The notes under the pieces were generated by a model that had not been told where the DNA came from, made no database searches, and worked only from the letters and a program-made list of their open reading frames with translations. A stretch of 64,000 nucleotides of DNA from UBA4416 sp040387555 (GTDB lineage Bacteria; Bacteroidota; Bacteroidia; B-17B0; Aurantibacillaceae), in NCBI GenBank assembly GCA_040387555.1, contig JAZKDO010000002.1:204557-268556 (forward strand). Direction: 5' to 3'. Below are positions 52,861 through 62,620 of the stretch, piece by piece. The position numbers and the translations under genes were made by a program. Numbering within the stretch: the stretch's first letter is position 1; every line of letters starts with the position of its first letter.

Positions 52861-55800
52861 TTATAATTTTCCTGCCAGAGTACAGCTTAGTTTATACTTG
52901 TTTATTTTCCCGTTAAGATTAAATAATTCAACATATACTATATAAATTCCGATAGGCGCCTTTTCATTTTCATCGTTAATGCCGTTCCAACTTATCACAC
53001 CCTCAATTGATAATTGCTCATTGCGCACTAAATGCCTTACCTGTCTTCCTTTGCTATCGAATATAAAAATATTGGCCGCCTTACCTGATTCATCAAGTTT
53101 ATAACTTATGTTTAATACATCATTATATCCATCGTTATCAGGAGAGAATAGTGGATTGGGAATAGAAACCCCGCTTCCTCCATCGGCCAGTAAATATTGT
53201 GAGTTGCGGTAAGCGGGCGTTGCAAAACCAACACCTTCGGAGGCGCTGTTCCAGTTTGTTTTGTCATCTGTTGCCCTGTTAAAATCAATGCGCTCTAGTG
53301 ACACCCCTTTAGTAGAAACTAATAAAGGAAAATGCATTTTGCTTGTATATTTGAAATTATCGATCACGGTAAAGGATGCGTTACTCAACGTTACCACATC
53401 ATCATCGGTATTCATACTTGGGAGATCTATAATATCTAAAAATCCTTTTGGATTGATGGTGGAGTACTGTTGCTTAAGTGCTGTTCCGTTTTCACTGAGT
53501 ACTAAATATGTTTCAGGAAATAATAAATATCCCTCCGTAGTAATGATTTCGGTATCTTTTAGTGTTCCTGTAATAGTATCCATTGAACCAATGCGCAAGT
53601 CTTTAAGGTTAATAGTTTTATTACTTCTGTTATAAAGTTCAACAAAATCATAACCACCTGTACCTGGATCAAATAATACTTCGTTGATAACAACGTCATT
53701 AGCTGCAACAGGTTCAGGCAAAGCAAATGGTGAAGTGCCATTAATTAATGGATTACCAACGCAATCGGTTACACCACTCAAAACAGTTACCTTATAAATG
53801 ATTCTGGTTTGCATTGCCGATGATAGTTTCAGAATTACTTTTTTAAATTCAGGTGCAATTGCTTTTACATAAGTGGGAGCAGTGAGACCATTATCAAATG
53901 TGTAATTTAATGGGTTTGATAGGGTGATGCTATCCAGTGCTTCGGTGAAAATCAACATGATGCTGTCAGCATCAATAACTACTACTCTGTCCAAAGTCGG
54001 AGAAGAAACATCTGGATTATTTGCGGCAACTGAGTTTGCAAAAGAGGGCGTTCCTCCATTTGGGTGGGTGCTGGCATGCCAGTTATTTTGTCCGCCGCAG
54101 GGATTGTTAGCGTCAATTTGTTCAATGCTCCAGCCGCCATCACTTTTGTTGTTGTCGTTATACCAGGTTGAAGAATAGGAAACAGAGCTTATTACAACGT
54201 TGCTGGTGTCAAGTAAAGTAATTGTAGTTCCATCATTTAATAAAGAAGGAAAACTTACCACTTCGTTTACTACAATGCCAAAATTATTATAAAATTGATC
54301 GGCGGCCCCTGTACCCGCTAATACCACATAGCCATTGGGTGCAATGGTAATGTCTGGAAGTTTTTTAGAAGTAGTAAGGCTTGAAAAACTCCAGTTCTTA
54401 AGGTTAATACTAAAATTAGTTCTGTTCTTTAATTCTACATATTCTTCATTCGGCAATGATATGGATGGGTCAGGATCGGGCATGAGCTCGTTGATTACAA
54501 CATCATATTGTTTAGCTTTATAATGGGAGAAGGCTTTTATGTTAGGGCTTAATGCATTTCCACTGCAGTCAGTAACACCCGATATCGTTAAAGTATAATT
54601 GGTCGCATTGATTAGTTTAGTTGCGAAAGATAAGGTGACGCACATGTTGCCTGATCCTACTATTGCTAAGGTAGGACTATTTAAGCCGCCCGTAACCGTA
54701 TAGTTGGATGCCATTGAAAGTTGGGCCGCGGAAATCGCATCATCAAAACAGACCGATATGTGCATGGAGTCAATTACATTTACAGTGCTTATTTTGGGAG
54801 CAACCACGTCCGGTGATAATGAAAAAACAGAATTCACAAATCCTGGAGTTCCACCGTTGGCATCAATAGAGCCAATCCAGTTATTAATCTGCGAACAATT
54901 CGAACTTAAATTCGGATTTATTTGTTCAAGTGTATAGCCGCCGTTTTTTTTCACTGCGTCTTTGTACCATGTATCACTATAGTTTACACTATCAATAACT
55001 ATCCCCGCATTAGTTTTTAAATATATGTTATCTCCGGAGTTGTTTAAAGTTGGAAAAGAGCTTACTCCCAATTTGTTCATATATCCTAAGGCCGTAAACT
55101 GCGCGGTATCAGCTACAGGACAAATAATAACATAACTGTTTGGTGGCAAAACATAGTTTCCAAGTGTAGCACCAGTTGCTGTATAACTGTCTGCCAACTT
55201 AAGGCCGTTTAAATTGAAGGTATTGACACTTCTGTTATATAATTCTACAAATTCAGCGTTAGTAAGATTAATAACCGGAGACGGGTCAGGAAATAATTCA
55301 TTGATAACAATATCTTTAAAGCCAACTGTTACTGGTGCTATATAGGTAAAGCTGGTTGTAGCAGATGAAACGGCATTCAATGACGGATCCTTCACCCCGG
55401 AAATCGTTAGCGTATTAATGGTTGCATTTAAGAATGTGGATGTAAATGATAAATGAACAAGTGAAAAATTAGATGCATCCCTGACAGCAGAATTTGGATT
55501 TCCTATAGCATTATTTACTAAATAATTTGTTGTTGTTTGAGCGGATGCAATTTCTACGGGTTCATTAAACAATACATCTAATTGGTTATTTGAGATAACA
55601 GTACTACTAACAATATTAGGAGGAGTTACATCTAAAACAATAGCTGCGATATTAACATCGTCAAACACATGCTTCCCAAAAAAAGTGGCAGTAGATTGTT
55701 TGATCGCAAACCCAAAAGTTGTTGTAGTTGTATATGTCCCATCTGTAATTGTCCCTTCTGTAAAGTAACTGGTCCCACTTCCCGTTATATCTCTTTCCAG

Positions 55801-56289
55801 AGTAAATAAATTTGAACTGGATCGGGTAACACGAATTTTGATAACATTGGAAGAGCTTGCAACACTTGCATTAACTCCATCGATCAAAATAGAAGCCAAA
55901 CCTGTGGAACTTTTGTATAATGAAACATCATCAGAAGTATTTCCAATTCTTACAAAATATCCGTTTATGTTGGGAGCGAGTAAATTAGAGTTGTCAGATA
56001 TTAAAAATGCATCAATATAATTGGCCCCTGAGGTAGCAAACTGCAAATTAACCCAAAACTCCCAGGTACAATTAGAATTTAGTGTATTCGGTGTGCTTAT
56101 GTAAAATGCTGAGTTAGAAGTTGTGTTCGCAGATTTCAATTGCCCGGAGGTAACGGAAAAATCTGAAGCAGAGCTTAGAGTCCATGTTGGATTTGATGAA
56201 AAATCTCCATCATTAAAATTGTCACTGAGTTGAGCAATGGCTGAGCAATAAAATAAGAAAGCTATTATAATAAAGTAAAGGCGGGTCAT
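52861..56289 (-). CDS. Surface protein with three lamin-tail domains and a T9SS/FlgD-like C-terminus
   Basis: This 1142-residue protein has a signal peptide (ending CSAIA) and an N-terminal lectin-like sandwich (about 20-215). Three units of Ig-like plus LTD follow. LTD starts are at about 326 (DIVINELFPDPSP), 596 (DVVINELMPDPDP) and 865 (DVVINEVLFDPGTGGYD), each with FVELYNRS or YVELKNRT. The last ~95 residues (NPLFSPDNDGYNDVLNI ... GRQVRHL ... GIYIVYVELF) form a FlgD-like/T9SS type B C-terminal domain. It is likely a secreted or cell-surface adhesive protein. It is the promoter-proximal partner of comF. Confidence 0.83.
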   Translation of the reverse strand: MTRLYFIIIAFLFYCSAIAQLSDNFNDGDFSSNPTWTLSSASDFSVTSGQLKSANTTSNSAFYISTPNTLNSNCTWEFWVNLQFATSGANYIDAFLISDNSNLLAPNINGYFVRIGNTSDDVSLYKSSTGLASILIDGVNASVASSSNVIKIRVTRSSSNLFTLERDITGSGTSYFTEGTITDGTYTTTTTFGFAIKQSTATFFGKHVFDDVNIAAIVLDVTPPNIVSSTVISNNQLDVLFNEPVEIASAQTTTNYLVNNAIGNPNSAVRDASNFSLVHLSFTSTFLNATINTLTISGVKDPSLNAVSSATTSFTYIAPVTVGFKDIVINELFPDPSPVINLTNAEFVELYNRSVNTFNLNGLKLADSYTATGATLGNYVLPPNSYVIICPVADTAQFTALGYMNKLGVSSFPTLNNSGDNIYLKTNAGIVIDSVNYSDTWYKDAVKKNGGYTLEQINPNLSSNCSQINNWIGSIDANGGTPGFVNSVFSLSPDVVAPKISTVNVIDSMHISVCFDDAISAAQLSMASNYTVTGGLNSPTLAIVGSGNMCVTLSFATKLINATNYTLTISGVTDCSGNALSPNIKAFSHYKAKQYDVVINELMPDPDPSISLPNEEYVELKNRTNFSINLKNWSFSSLTTSKKLPDITIAPNGYVVLAGTGAADQFYNNFGIVVNEVVSFPSLLNDGTTITLLDTSNVVISSVSYSSTWYNDNNKSDGGWSIEQIDANNPCGGQNNWHASTHPNGGTPSFANSVAANNPDVSSPTLDRVVVIDADSIMLIFTEALDSITLSNPLNYTFDNGLTAPTYVKAIAPEFKKVILKLSSAMQTRIIYKVTVLSGVTDCVGNPLINGTSPFALPEPVAANDVVINEVLFDPGTGGYDFVELYNRSNKTINLKDLRIGSMDTITGTLKDTEIITTEGYLLFPETYLVLSENGTALKQQYSTINPKGFLDIIDLPSMNTDDDVVTLSNASFTVIDNFKYTSKMHFPLLVSTKGVSLERIDFNRATDDKTNWNSASEGVGFATPAYRNSQYLLADGGSGVSIPNPLFSPDNDGYNDVLNISYKLDESGKAANIFIFDSKGRQVRHLVRNEQLSIEGVISWNGINDENEKAPIGIYIVYVELFNLNGKINKYKLSCTLAGKL

Positions 56290-56391
56290 CTTTAAAAGTT
56301 ATGAAAAACTAAAATAAGAAATTTTTTTGATAGAGAATAATTTAACAACTTTAGCTTCGCTTATTTAACCACATAATTAGATACAATACAC

Positions 56392-57381
56392 ATGAAGATC
56401 GCTGTCGTAGGAGCAACCGGCTTGGTTGGCACAAAAATGTTAGAAGTATTAGCAGAAAGAAATTTTCCGTTGACCGAACTAATTCCGGTAGCTTCGGAAA
56501 GATCAGTAGGAAAGGAAATCAATTACAGAGGAAAGACATATAAAGTTTATTCAATGGCAGAGGCCATAGCGGCAAAGCCTGAAATAGCTTTATTTTCAGC
56601 AGGAGGTAGCGCTTCTCTTGAGTGGGCGCCAAAGTTTGCAGAAGCCGGAATTACGGTTATCGATAATTCAAGTGCATGGAGGATGGATCCTGCCAAAAAA
56701 CTGATTGTTCCGGAAATAAATGCAGGTGAATTAAAGTCAAGCGATAAAATCATTGCCAATCCAAACTGCTCTACTATTCAAATGGTGGTGGCATTGAATC
56801 CCTTGCATAAAAAATACAAAATCAAGCGTGTCGTTGTATCAACTTATCAGTCCGTAACCGGTACAGGCGTGAAGGCTGTTGATCAGCTCATGAATGAACG
56901 GGCGGGCAAAGAAGGTGAAATGGCATATAAATACAAGATTGATTTGAATGTGATTCCTCAGATTGATGTATTTACGGAGAACGGCTACACCAAGGAAGAA
57001 ATGAAAATGGTGAATGAGACTAAGAAAATCATGGGTGATGATTCGATTAGATTAACAGCCACTACGGTTCGTATTCCGGTTATGGGCGGACACAGCGAAA
57101 GTGTAAATATTGAATTTGAGAATGAATTTGATATCAAGGATATTTTTGAAATTATGCAAAACACAAAGGGTGTGGTTTTACAGGATGATATCGCCAATCA
57201 GATTTATCCTATGCCTATGAATGCACATAACAAGGATGAAGTATTTGTTGGGCGAATCAGAAGGGATGAAACACAACCTAAAACTTTAAATATGTGGATT
57301 GTTTCTGATAATTTAAGAAAAGGAGCTGCTACCAATGCCGTTCAGATTGCCGAATACCTGGTTGAACATAAATTAGTTTAG
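56392..57381 (+). CDS. asd: Aspartate-semialdehyde dehydrogenase
   Basis: This 329-residue NADPH-dependent enzyme is common to Lys, Met, Thr and diaminopimelate synthesis. GATGLVGTKMLEVL is the nucleotide-binding N-terminus, FSAGGSASLEWAP follows, and NPNCSTIQMVVAL (about residues 122-134) holds the catalytic Cys. STYQSVTGTGVKAVDQL and the C-terminal RIPVMGGHSESVN (His) complete the active site. Full length, stand-alone, followed by a clear terminator. Confidence 0.96.
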   Translation: MKIAVVGATGLVGTKMLEVLAERNFPLTELIPVASERSVGKEINYRGKTYKVYSMAEAIAAKPEIALFSAGGSASLEWAPKFAEAGITVIDNSSAWRMDPAKKLIVPEINAGELKSSDKIIANPNCSTIQMVVALNPLHKKYKIKRVVVSTYQSVTGTGVKAVDQLMNERAGKEGEMAYKYKIDLNVIPQIDVFTENGYTKEEMKMVNETKKIMGDDSIRLTATTVRIPVMGGHSESVNIEFENEFDIKDIFEIMQNTKGVVLQDDIANQIYPMPMNAHNKDEVFVGRIRRDETQPKTLNMWIVSDNLRKGAATNAVQIAEYLVEHKLV

Positions 57382-57395
57382 AAAATTTTGGACAT

Positions 57396-57443
57396 AAAAA
57401 AGGCCGCTGTGCCCATCCCCGTTTAAAGCACAGCAGCCTTTTT
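57396..57443 (+). terminator. Intrinsic terminator of asd
   Basis: A stem of AAAAAGGCcGCTGTG (57396-57411) against CACAGCaGCCTTTTT (57429-57443), with one mismatch and a 17-base loop, followed by a T-rich end. It starts 15 bases past the asd stop. Confidence 0.82.
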
Positions 57444-57587
57444 GTTATTGGTTTAAACTAAACAAAACCTATGATAAAGAACGTAGAGTAAAATTAATAC
57501 CTGAATCGCCCATAAAAAACTGCCAACTAATAAGTGGTAGGTTTCACTTGATAAGTGGTTGGAAATTGACCAATAATTGGAAAATTA

Positions 57588-57619
57588 AAAACCCTTCTGC
57601 TATCAATCAGAAGGGTTTT
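57588..57619 (-). terminator. Terminator of the head-GIN/beta-barrel gene
   Basis: A perfect 12-bp stem AAAACCCTTCTG (57588-57599) and CAGAAGGGTTTT (57608-57619) with an 8-base loop. It lies about 50 bases past the stop at 57669, and the left A-run becomes a U-run on the minus strand. Confidence 0.78.
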
Positions 57620-57668
57620 AATTGTTTGAAACGGTTTTTTTAAATCAATCGCTCGTAATTTTGGTCTT

Positions 57669-59096
57669 TTAAAATGAAATTATTTTTACACCAATGGTAA
57701 ATGGATATAATTCCGGACCTTTTCCGTTTTCAAACAAAGGGGTTAATGCATAATCTGCATATAATGTGAAGTTGTGGTACCCGATGCTGGCATGTGCATT
57801 GACACGAAACGGGTTAATGTTATAATCATCCTTTTTAATGAATTTAATATCGTTTCCTTTTAGTTCAAGAATCTGACGTGTACGGGAACCTAATTTATAT
57901 CCTCCGATGGCGCCAACTGCAATATGAAATGCTTTTTTGGGATTTTTATTTGTATTAAATTCTAATAATACCGGCACATTCACAAAGGTTGTTTTAAGTC
58001 GATTTTTTTTGTAGTTATAGATATTGCTTGAATCTATTACACCATAAGTATAGGCCGAATCCGGGTTTAACCTCGTTTTATTACTAAATTCATACTGGTT
58101 CCATTCAAAGCCTAAACCCAGAACAAGGTTTACATAATTTTTATAGAGATGAATGTCTTTTTCAAGGTTTAACTGAAAGTTTAAAGATTTCCCATAGTTC
58201 AATGCCATATATTCCTGCCCCTTAGGCATAGAAAAGCTCCCGTTTGACAGCCACCCGTTAACCCCCATTCCGAATCCTCCCCAGTGATGGAAGTCGTCTT
58301 CATTGTCAGCCGAAACATTTGTATCAGAGTCCTTGTCTTTATTAATGATCACGTATTGTTTTTTTCTGAAATTAATAGTCGTCGTATCTTTTTTATCTCC
58401 CGATTTTTTGGAGATGTCATCACCAACCACTTTTGCAATGGAAGATGAACTCGATGCTTCAGCACTCACTTCTTTTGGTTCACCTTTAAATTTAATGGTA
58501 CTGGAACCTGTGGCGTTAGCATTGATTTTTTCGTTAGCAAATACTTTTGCCGTGGATGCCCCCGATGCTGTTACGTTTGTAATATTCGAGTTCAGTTTAT
58601 AGCTTTTTAAAACAGAAGCGCCGCTAACCCTACAGTGCATGGTTTCGGTATTTCCTTCCAGGATTACACCGGATGCACCGCTTAAAGTTACGTCTATAAT
58701 TTTCGTTTTAATATTGATCAACAGGTCACTGGCACCCGAACCATCAATCGATAAGCTGTCCGCGACAAGTGTATTAGACGTGCTGAATTTCGAGGCCCCG
58801 CTTGAAGTAATTTGTTGTAATGTATTTCCGCTGATGTAAATCTTATAGGAGTGGTTGAAACTTCCTTTTGCTTTAACGACTAATGTTTCATCTTCAAATG
58901 TCGTAAACACATTATTGATTTCTTTATCGTCAGCAACTACTTTTAATTTTAAAGTATCACTTTGTGTAAATACAACTGTAGCGGCCCCAGAAATTTCCAG
59001 TTTTTTAAAAGGTTTAACTTCCCTTTCCTGTGATGTTTGCGATTTAGTAGCTAATACACTTAATAAAAGAATAGAGGATACTATAATATGTTTCAT
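57669..59096 (-). CDS. Head-GIN (DUF2807) domain fused to an outer-membrane beta-barrel
   Basis: 475 residues. A signal peptide (ending ATKSQ) is followed by a head-GIN/DUF2807 domain (about 25-225). This is a ladder of short strands rich in SGAS, GSGAS and TGSS turns (LSIDGSGASDLLINIKTKIIDVTLSGASG). A linker of about 40 residues rich in Lys/Asp leads to a C-terminal outer-membrane beta-barrel (about 270-475) with aromatic strand ends (FQLNLEKDIHLYKNYVNLVLGLGFEWNQYEF, ending FTIGVKIISF). Each half is common in Bacteroidota, but the fusion is less so. The function is unknown; a surface binding role is likely. Confidence 0.8.
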   Translation of the reverse strand: MKHIIVSSILLLSVLATKSQTSQEREVKPFKKLEISGAATVVFTQSDTLKLKVVADDKEINNVFTTFEDETLVVKAKGSFNHSYKIYISGNTLQQITSSGASKFSTSNTLVADSLSIDGSGASDLLINIKTKIIDVTLSGASGVILEGNTETMHCRVSGASVLKSYKLNSNITNVTASGASTAKVFANEKINANATGSSTIKFKGEPKEVSAEASSSSSIAKVVGDDISKKSGDKKDTTTINFRKKQYVIINKDKDSDTNVSADNEDDFHHWGGFGMGVNGWLSNGSFSMPKGQEYMALNYGKSLNFQLNLEKDIHLYKNYVNLVLGLGFEWNQYEFSNKTRLNPDSAYTYGVIDSSNIYNYKKNRLKTTFVNVPVLLEFNTNKNPKKAFHIAVGAIGGYKLGSRTRQILELKGNDIKFIKKDDYNINPFRVNAHASIGYHNFTLYADYALTPLFENGKGPELYPFTIGVKIISF

Positions 59097-59262
59097 GTGG
59101 TTATTTTTAAAATGTAAATAATCTTTCTGCAGATTTTATACATAGGACGCACACGTTTAAGAAAAAGTTACAGGAGATTAAAAATAATTTGAAAATAGTA
59201 CATAAATTTCTACTGGATCTTACGGGATCGGATTATTGACATATTGCTATCTGGCTAAAGTA

Positions 59263-60579
59263 TTAATTAGCCTTAATCCACTCAGTGATATCCTTAATGA
59301 TCTGCTCATCTACATTGCCTTGTTTTTCATATTCAGCAGGAACCGATTTTCCTTCACCTTTCATGAGCATGTGATTTAAAGAAGAATAAGAAATGAATTT
59401 ATTTTTAGGGTTCGTACCAAGATTTTGTTTCCATAAACTAAAATCGGTCATTGTTACCTGGTAGTCCCTTTCGCCTTGGATTACTAATATTGGCTGCTTT
59501 AATTTTTTAGCAACTTGCAACTGGTTGTATGCTGTGAAAGATTGCCAGTAAAAAGAAGGTAAGTCTAAAGGCAATTGTTCTTTTGTGGCTGTTTTTAAAA
59601 GTTTAGGGTCTTTCAAAATTTTAATTTGTTTTGTAAGCGTGTCGATTTCTTTTTTTTCTTCTGCATCTAGGCTATCTATACCAAATACATAATTATACTG
59701 CTCTAGTAAAAGATCTTCCAAAGGCCTGGCGTTTCCTGCTAGTAATACAATGCCGTTTACTGATTTTGATTTACTTGCAATTAATGGCGCAGACATTGCA
59801 CCGAGGCTATGACCAACAATAAATATTTTTGAATTTTTAAAGTCGGGATTTTTTTTGATCATTGCTGCTGCATTCACAGCATCTTCTATTACTTCTTCAT
59901 TTAATCCAAATGCGTTCATGTTTTTAGCGATCTCGTTGGCATAAGTTAATGTTCGTTTATCATAACGATACGTTGCAATGCCATTTGTTGCCAATCCTGT
60001 TGCCAAATCTTTAAGGGGTTTATTAGGACCAATGCTCTCATCTTTATCGTTAGGGCCTGAACCCGCTAATAATATAACAACCGGTGGATTCTTTATATTA
60101 TTGGGAACACATAAAGCCCCTGGCAATGAGAGCGTTCCAGTCTTTACAGGAATTTTTGTTTCGTAATATTTATTGGTTTGCACGTATTCAGGGGCAACAT
60201 AGGCAGTTTTGTTTTTTGGAGGTGTAAAAAACATTCCTACGATTTTCTTTGGAGGGGTTTCAAAAACCAATTGTAAATCCATTTTTGTTTTTTCGAATTC
60301 ACACCTTACAAAAACAAGCTCAAAGGAATCTTTTAATTCTTTGGTGACAGAAGTATAACCTTTGTATTCGCCCATGTAGCGGGGAATACTTCCCCACATT
60401 TGAGAAAGCATATCAACTGATATTTTGTTGGCAATTACCGTATCAAACATAGCATAACAGCTGTCAAACTGCTGGCTCTCCAGTTTTTTTATAAAGGATG
60501 CAGATATTTCTTCGCTGGTTTGAGCCATGGAAGAAAAAGTAAAACATAATGCAAAAATTAATGGGAAAATAAATTTCAT
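59263..60579 (-). CDS. Alpha/beta hydrolase with N-terminal DUF3887-like domain
   Basis: This 438-residue secreted enzyme has a signal peptide (ending SSMAQ). A DUF3887-like cone-fold domain (about 20-120, beginning TSEEISASFIKKLESQQFDSCYAMFD) precedes an alpha/beta hydrolase (about 160-438). The nucleophile is in FIVGHSLGAMSAPL (near 261), the Asp in VIQGERDYQV (near 370) and the His in SSLNHML (near 405). Related proteins are esterases or peptidase-like hydrolases; the substrate is unknown. It stands alone between two intergenic gaps. Confidence 0.85.
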   Translation of the reverse strand: MKFIFPLIFALCFTFSSMAQTSEEISASFIKKLESQQFDSCYAMFDTVIANKISVDMLSQMWGSIPRYMGEYKGYTSVTKELKDSFELVFVRCEFEKTKMDLQLVFETPPKKIVGMFFTPPKNKTAYVAPEYVQTNKYYETKIPVKTGTLSLPGALCVPNNIKNPPVVILLAGSGPNDKDESIGPNKPLKDLATGLATNGIATYRYDKRTLTYANEIAKNMNAFGLNEEVIEDAVNAAAMIKKNPDFKNSKIFIVGHSLGAMSAPLIASKSKSVNGIVLLAGNARPLEDLLLEQYNYVFGIDSLDAEEKKEIDTLTKQIKILKDPKLLKTATKEQLPLDLPSFYWQSFTAYNQLQVAKKLKQPILVIQGERDYQVTMTDFSLWKQNLGTNPKNKFISYSSLNHMLMKGEGKSVPAEYEKQGNVDEQIIKDITEWIKAN

Positions 60580-60745
60580 CGTAGAATTTAATTATGTTCT
60601 AAAGTAAATAAAAATTCACATGAATTTCAGTTAAATTAGAAAACCGAAGTAATATGCTTCTACTTTTTTATCCGGCCGAGCGGAGTAATAAATGTGCAAT
60701 AAAATATTCTTAACAATATGGTGTGCGAATGTTTTATCTCAAATA

Positions 60746-61387
60746 TTATTTTTTTCGAATCACCATCAAGCCATCTCTTATTGGAAGTAAAATGTTTTCG
60801 ACACGGTTATCGTTCTGAATAAACTGATTAAATTGATTAAGAGCCAGGGTTTCTTTATCCATTTCACTTTCAGGCATCGTAATCTTTCCGTTCCATAAAA
60901 CATTATCGGCAATGATCAATCCTCCCGAATTTAACTTATCAATAACAAGATTATAATAGTGTAGATAATTTTTTTTATCGGCATCAATAAAAACAAGATC
61001 TATCGGCTCTTTAATTTCAGGAATGTAATTTTTTGCATCCGCCAAAACAAGTTCTATTTTATCTGAATATTGTGTTTTTTCAATAAAAGATTTAGCGAAA
61101 GCCGATGTTTCGTCATTGACATCAATGCTGATCAATTTGCCTTCTGCGTCAAGCCCTTCTGCTAAACATAAGGCCGAGTAACCTGTGTAAGTACCAATCT
61201 CAATAATAAGTTTCGGTTGCTGTAACTTCGATATGAAACTCAAAAAACGCCCCTGTAAATGTCCGCTCAACATACGTGGAGAAACTACTTTCAAATGTGT
61301 TTCCCTGTTTAATTGTGCCAATAAATCCGATTCAGATGTCGTATGGATTTCACAGTAATCGCTGAGGTCTTTTGTAATGAATTCCAT
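60746..61387 (-). CDS. O-methyltransferase (class I, catechol/caffeoyl-CoA type)
   Basis: This enzyme has 213 residues from ATG 61387; the longer frame starting at 61393 uses TTG. The SAM-binding motif IIEIGTYTGYSALCLAEGL (about residues 63-81) and the metal-binding region DLVFIDADKKNYLHYY (about 130-145) with LIIADNVLWNGKI are typical of family 3 O-methyltransferases. The substrate is unknown. It follows rnhB by 24 bases and may share its transcript. Confidence 0.9.
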   Translation of the reverse strand: MEFITKDLSDYCEIHTTSESDLLAQLNRETHLKVVSPRMLSGHLQGRFLSFISKLQQPKLIIEIGTYTGYSALCLAEGLDAEGKLISIDVNDETSAFAKSFIEKTQYSDKIELVLADAKNYIPEIKEPIDLVFIDADKKNYLHYYNLVIDKLNSGGLIIADNVLWNGKITMPESEMDKETLALNQFNQFIQNDNRVENILLPIRDGLMVIRKK

Positions 61388-61411
61388 AGTCAAATTGTAG
61401 AATTAAGAATA

Positions 61412-62026
61412 TTATTCGGCCAGTTCTATTTTTATTTCCAGTTGACTTGGCAATAACTGAAACGTCATGCGATGCAAAGAAGTGGTTGAGTAATTGCGAA
61501 TCGCCTCTCTATGAAATTTAGTAGGGTAGCCCATATTTGTTTCCCAGCCATAATACGGGTGTTGAATAGCTGCGTCTTTCATGAAATCATCACGGTAAGT
61601 TTTTGCTATAATACTGGCAGCAGCAATGCTTAAATATTTTCCATCGCCCTGGATAATGCATTGATGAGGCGTTTGTTTGTACGGTGTAAATCTGTTTCCA
61701 TCTATCAACAAAAGTTCAGGAGTTTGAGTCAGTTGATCAATAGCTCGGTGCATTGCTAAAAAAGAAGCTTTCAAAATATTAATTTTATCAATCTCCACAT
61801 TATCTACTATTCCTACCGCCCAACTGATGGCTTTTTCCTCAATTTCAGGGCGCAATTCATAACGGTCTTTATCAGTCAGTTGTTTACTGTCGTTGAGCCA
61901 TTTATTTTTATATTTTTTCGGCAAAATAACGGCAGCGGCGTACACAGGGCCTGCCAGACATCCACGGCCCGCCTCATCGCATCCCGCTTCTAGTAAATTC
62001 TTATCAAAATATGATTTTAAAGCCAC
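61412..62026 (-). CDS. rnhB: Ribonuclease HII
   Basis: This 204-residue endonuclease removes ribonucleotides from DNA. The acidic catalytic residues are in GCDEAGRGCLAGPVYAAAVIL (Asp-Glu, about residues 15-35) and LLIDGNRFTP (Asp). The family block IAAASIIAKTYRDDFM is present. The start is GTG (62026). It follows a peroxiredoxin gene by 23 bases and precedes the O-methyltransferase, making a three-gene minus-strand series. Confidence 0.94.
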   Translation of the reverse strand: MALKSYFDKNLLEAGCDEAGRGCLAGPVYAAAVILPKKYKNKWLNDSKQLTDKDRYELRPEIEEKAISWAVGIVDNVEIDKINILKASFLAMHRAIDQLTQTPELLLIDGNRFTPYKQTPHQCIIQGDGKYLSIAAASIIAKTYRDDFMKDAAIQHPYYGWETNMGYPTKFHREAIRNYSTTSLHRMTFQLLPSQLEIKIELAE

Positions 62027-62049
62027 CGATTTAATGTTTTAAACAGGTA

Positions 62050-62520
62050 TTAATTCAATCCTTCCAGACAAGTTTTGATATTCTCGTAATTTGGCTGATC
62101 AGTCGCTTTTTCAAGTACTTCCTCGTATTGTATGGCTCCTTGTTTGTCTACAACAAACGCTGAACGTTTTGAAACGCCTTTCATGCCAAAAATAAAGTCT
62201 TCATAAAGCACATCATAGGCTAAAGAAGCAACTTTATTGAAATCCGAAAGTAACTCAAAATTAAAATTCTGCTCTTTCTTGTATTTATCCAACACAAACA
62301 ATGAATCAATCGAAATCCCTATGACTTCTGCATCCAGTTCCGTGTAAATGTTATAGTGATCACGGATGTAGCATAACTCTGCGGTGCAAGTTCCTGTAAA
62401 AGCCAATGGAAAGAACAAGATTACAAGGTTTTTACCGCGGTAATCCGACAGAGCAATTTCTTTTTTTTCAGTATTATATAATTTGAAATCCGGGGCTGGT
62501 TTTCCAATAGTAGTGGACAT
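62050..62520 (-). CDS. Peroxiredoxin (AhpE/Bcp-like)
   Basis: This 156-residue thioredoxin-fold enzyme has the peroxidatic Cys at 45 and a second Cys at 50, in LAFTGTCTAELC. IGKPAPDFKLYNTEKKEIALSDYRGKNLVILFFP precedes it. It reduces hydrogen or organic peroxides in the cytoplasm. Its ATG diverges from a second peroxiredoxin gene 101 bases away, on the other strand. Confidence 0.91.
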   Translation of the reverse strand: MSTTIGKPAPDFKLYNTEKKEIALSDYRGKNLVILFFPLAFTGTCTAELCYIRDHYNIYTELDAEVIGISIDSLFVLDKYKKEQNFNFELLSDFNKVASLAYDVLYEDFIFGMKGVSKRSAFVVDKQGAIQYEEVLEKATDQPNYENIKTCLEGLN

Positions 62521-62560
62521 GATATTTAACGTTTATTATTAAACAATTTCTGATTTGCAA

Positions 62561-62589
62561 TTGCTGTGACAAAGTAAATGATAATTTTG
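62561..62589 (+). promoter_or_regulatory. Bacteroidota promoter of the 2-Cys peroxiredoxin
   Basis: TTG at 62561-62563, 18 bases, then a perfect TAATTTTG at 62582-62589. It lies 31 bases before the ATG at 62621, within the divergent peroxiredoxin gap. Confidence 0.66.
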
Positions 62590-62620
62590 CATAAAAAATT
62601 TAACCTTAAAAAATAAAAAT

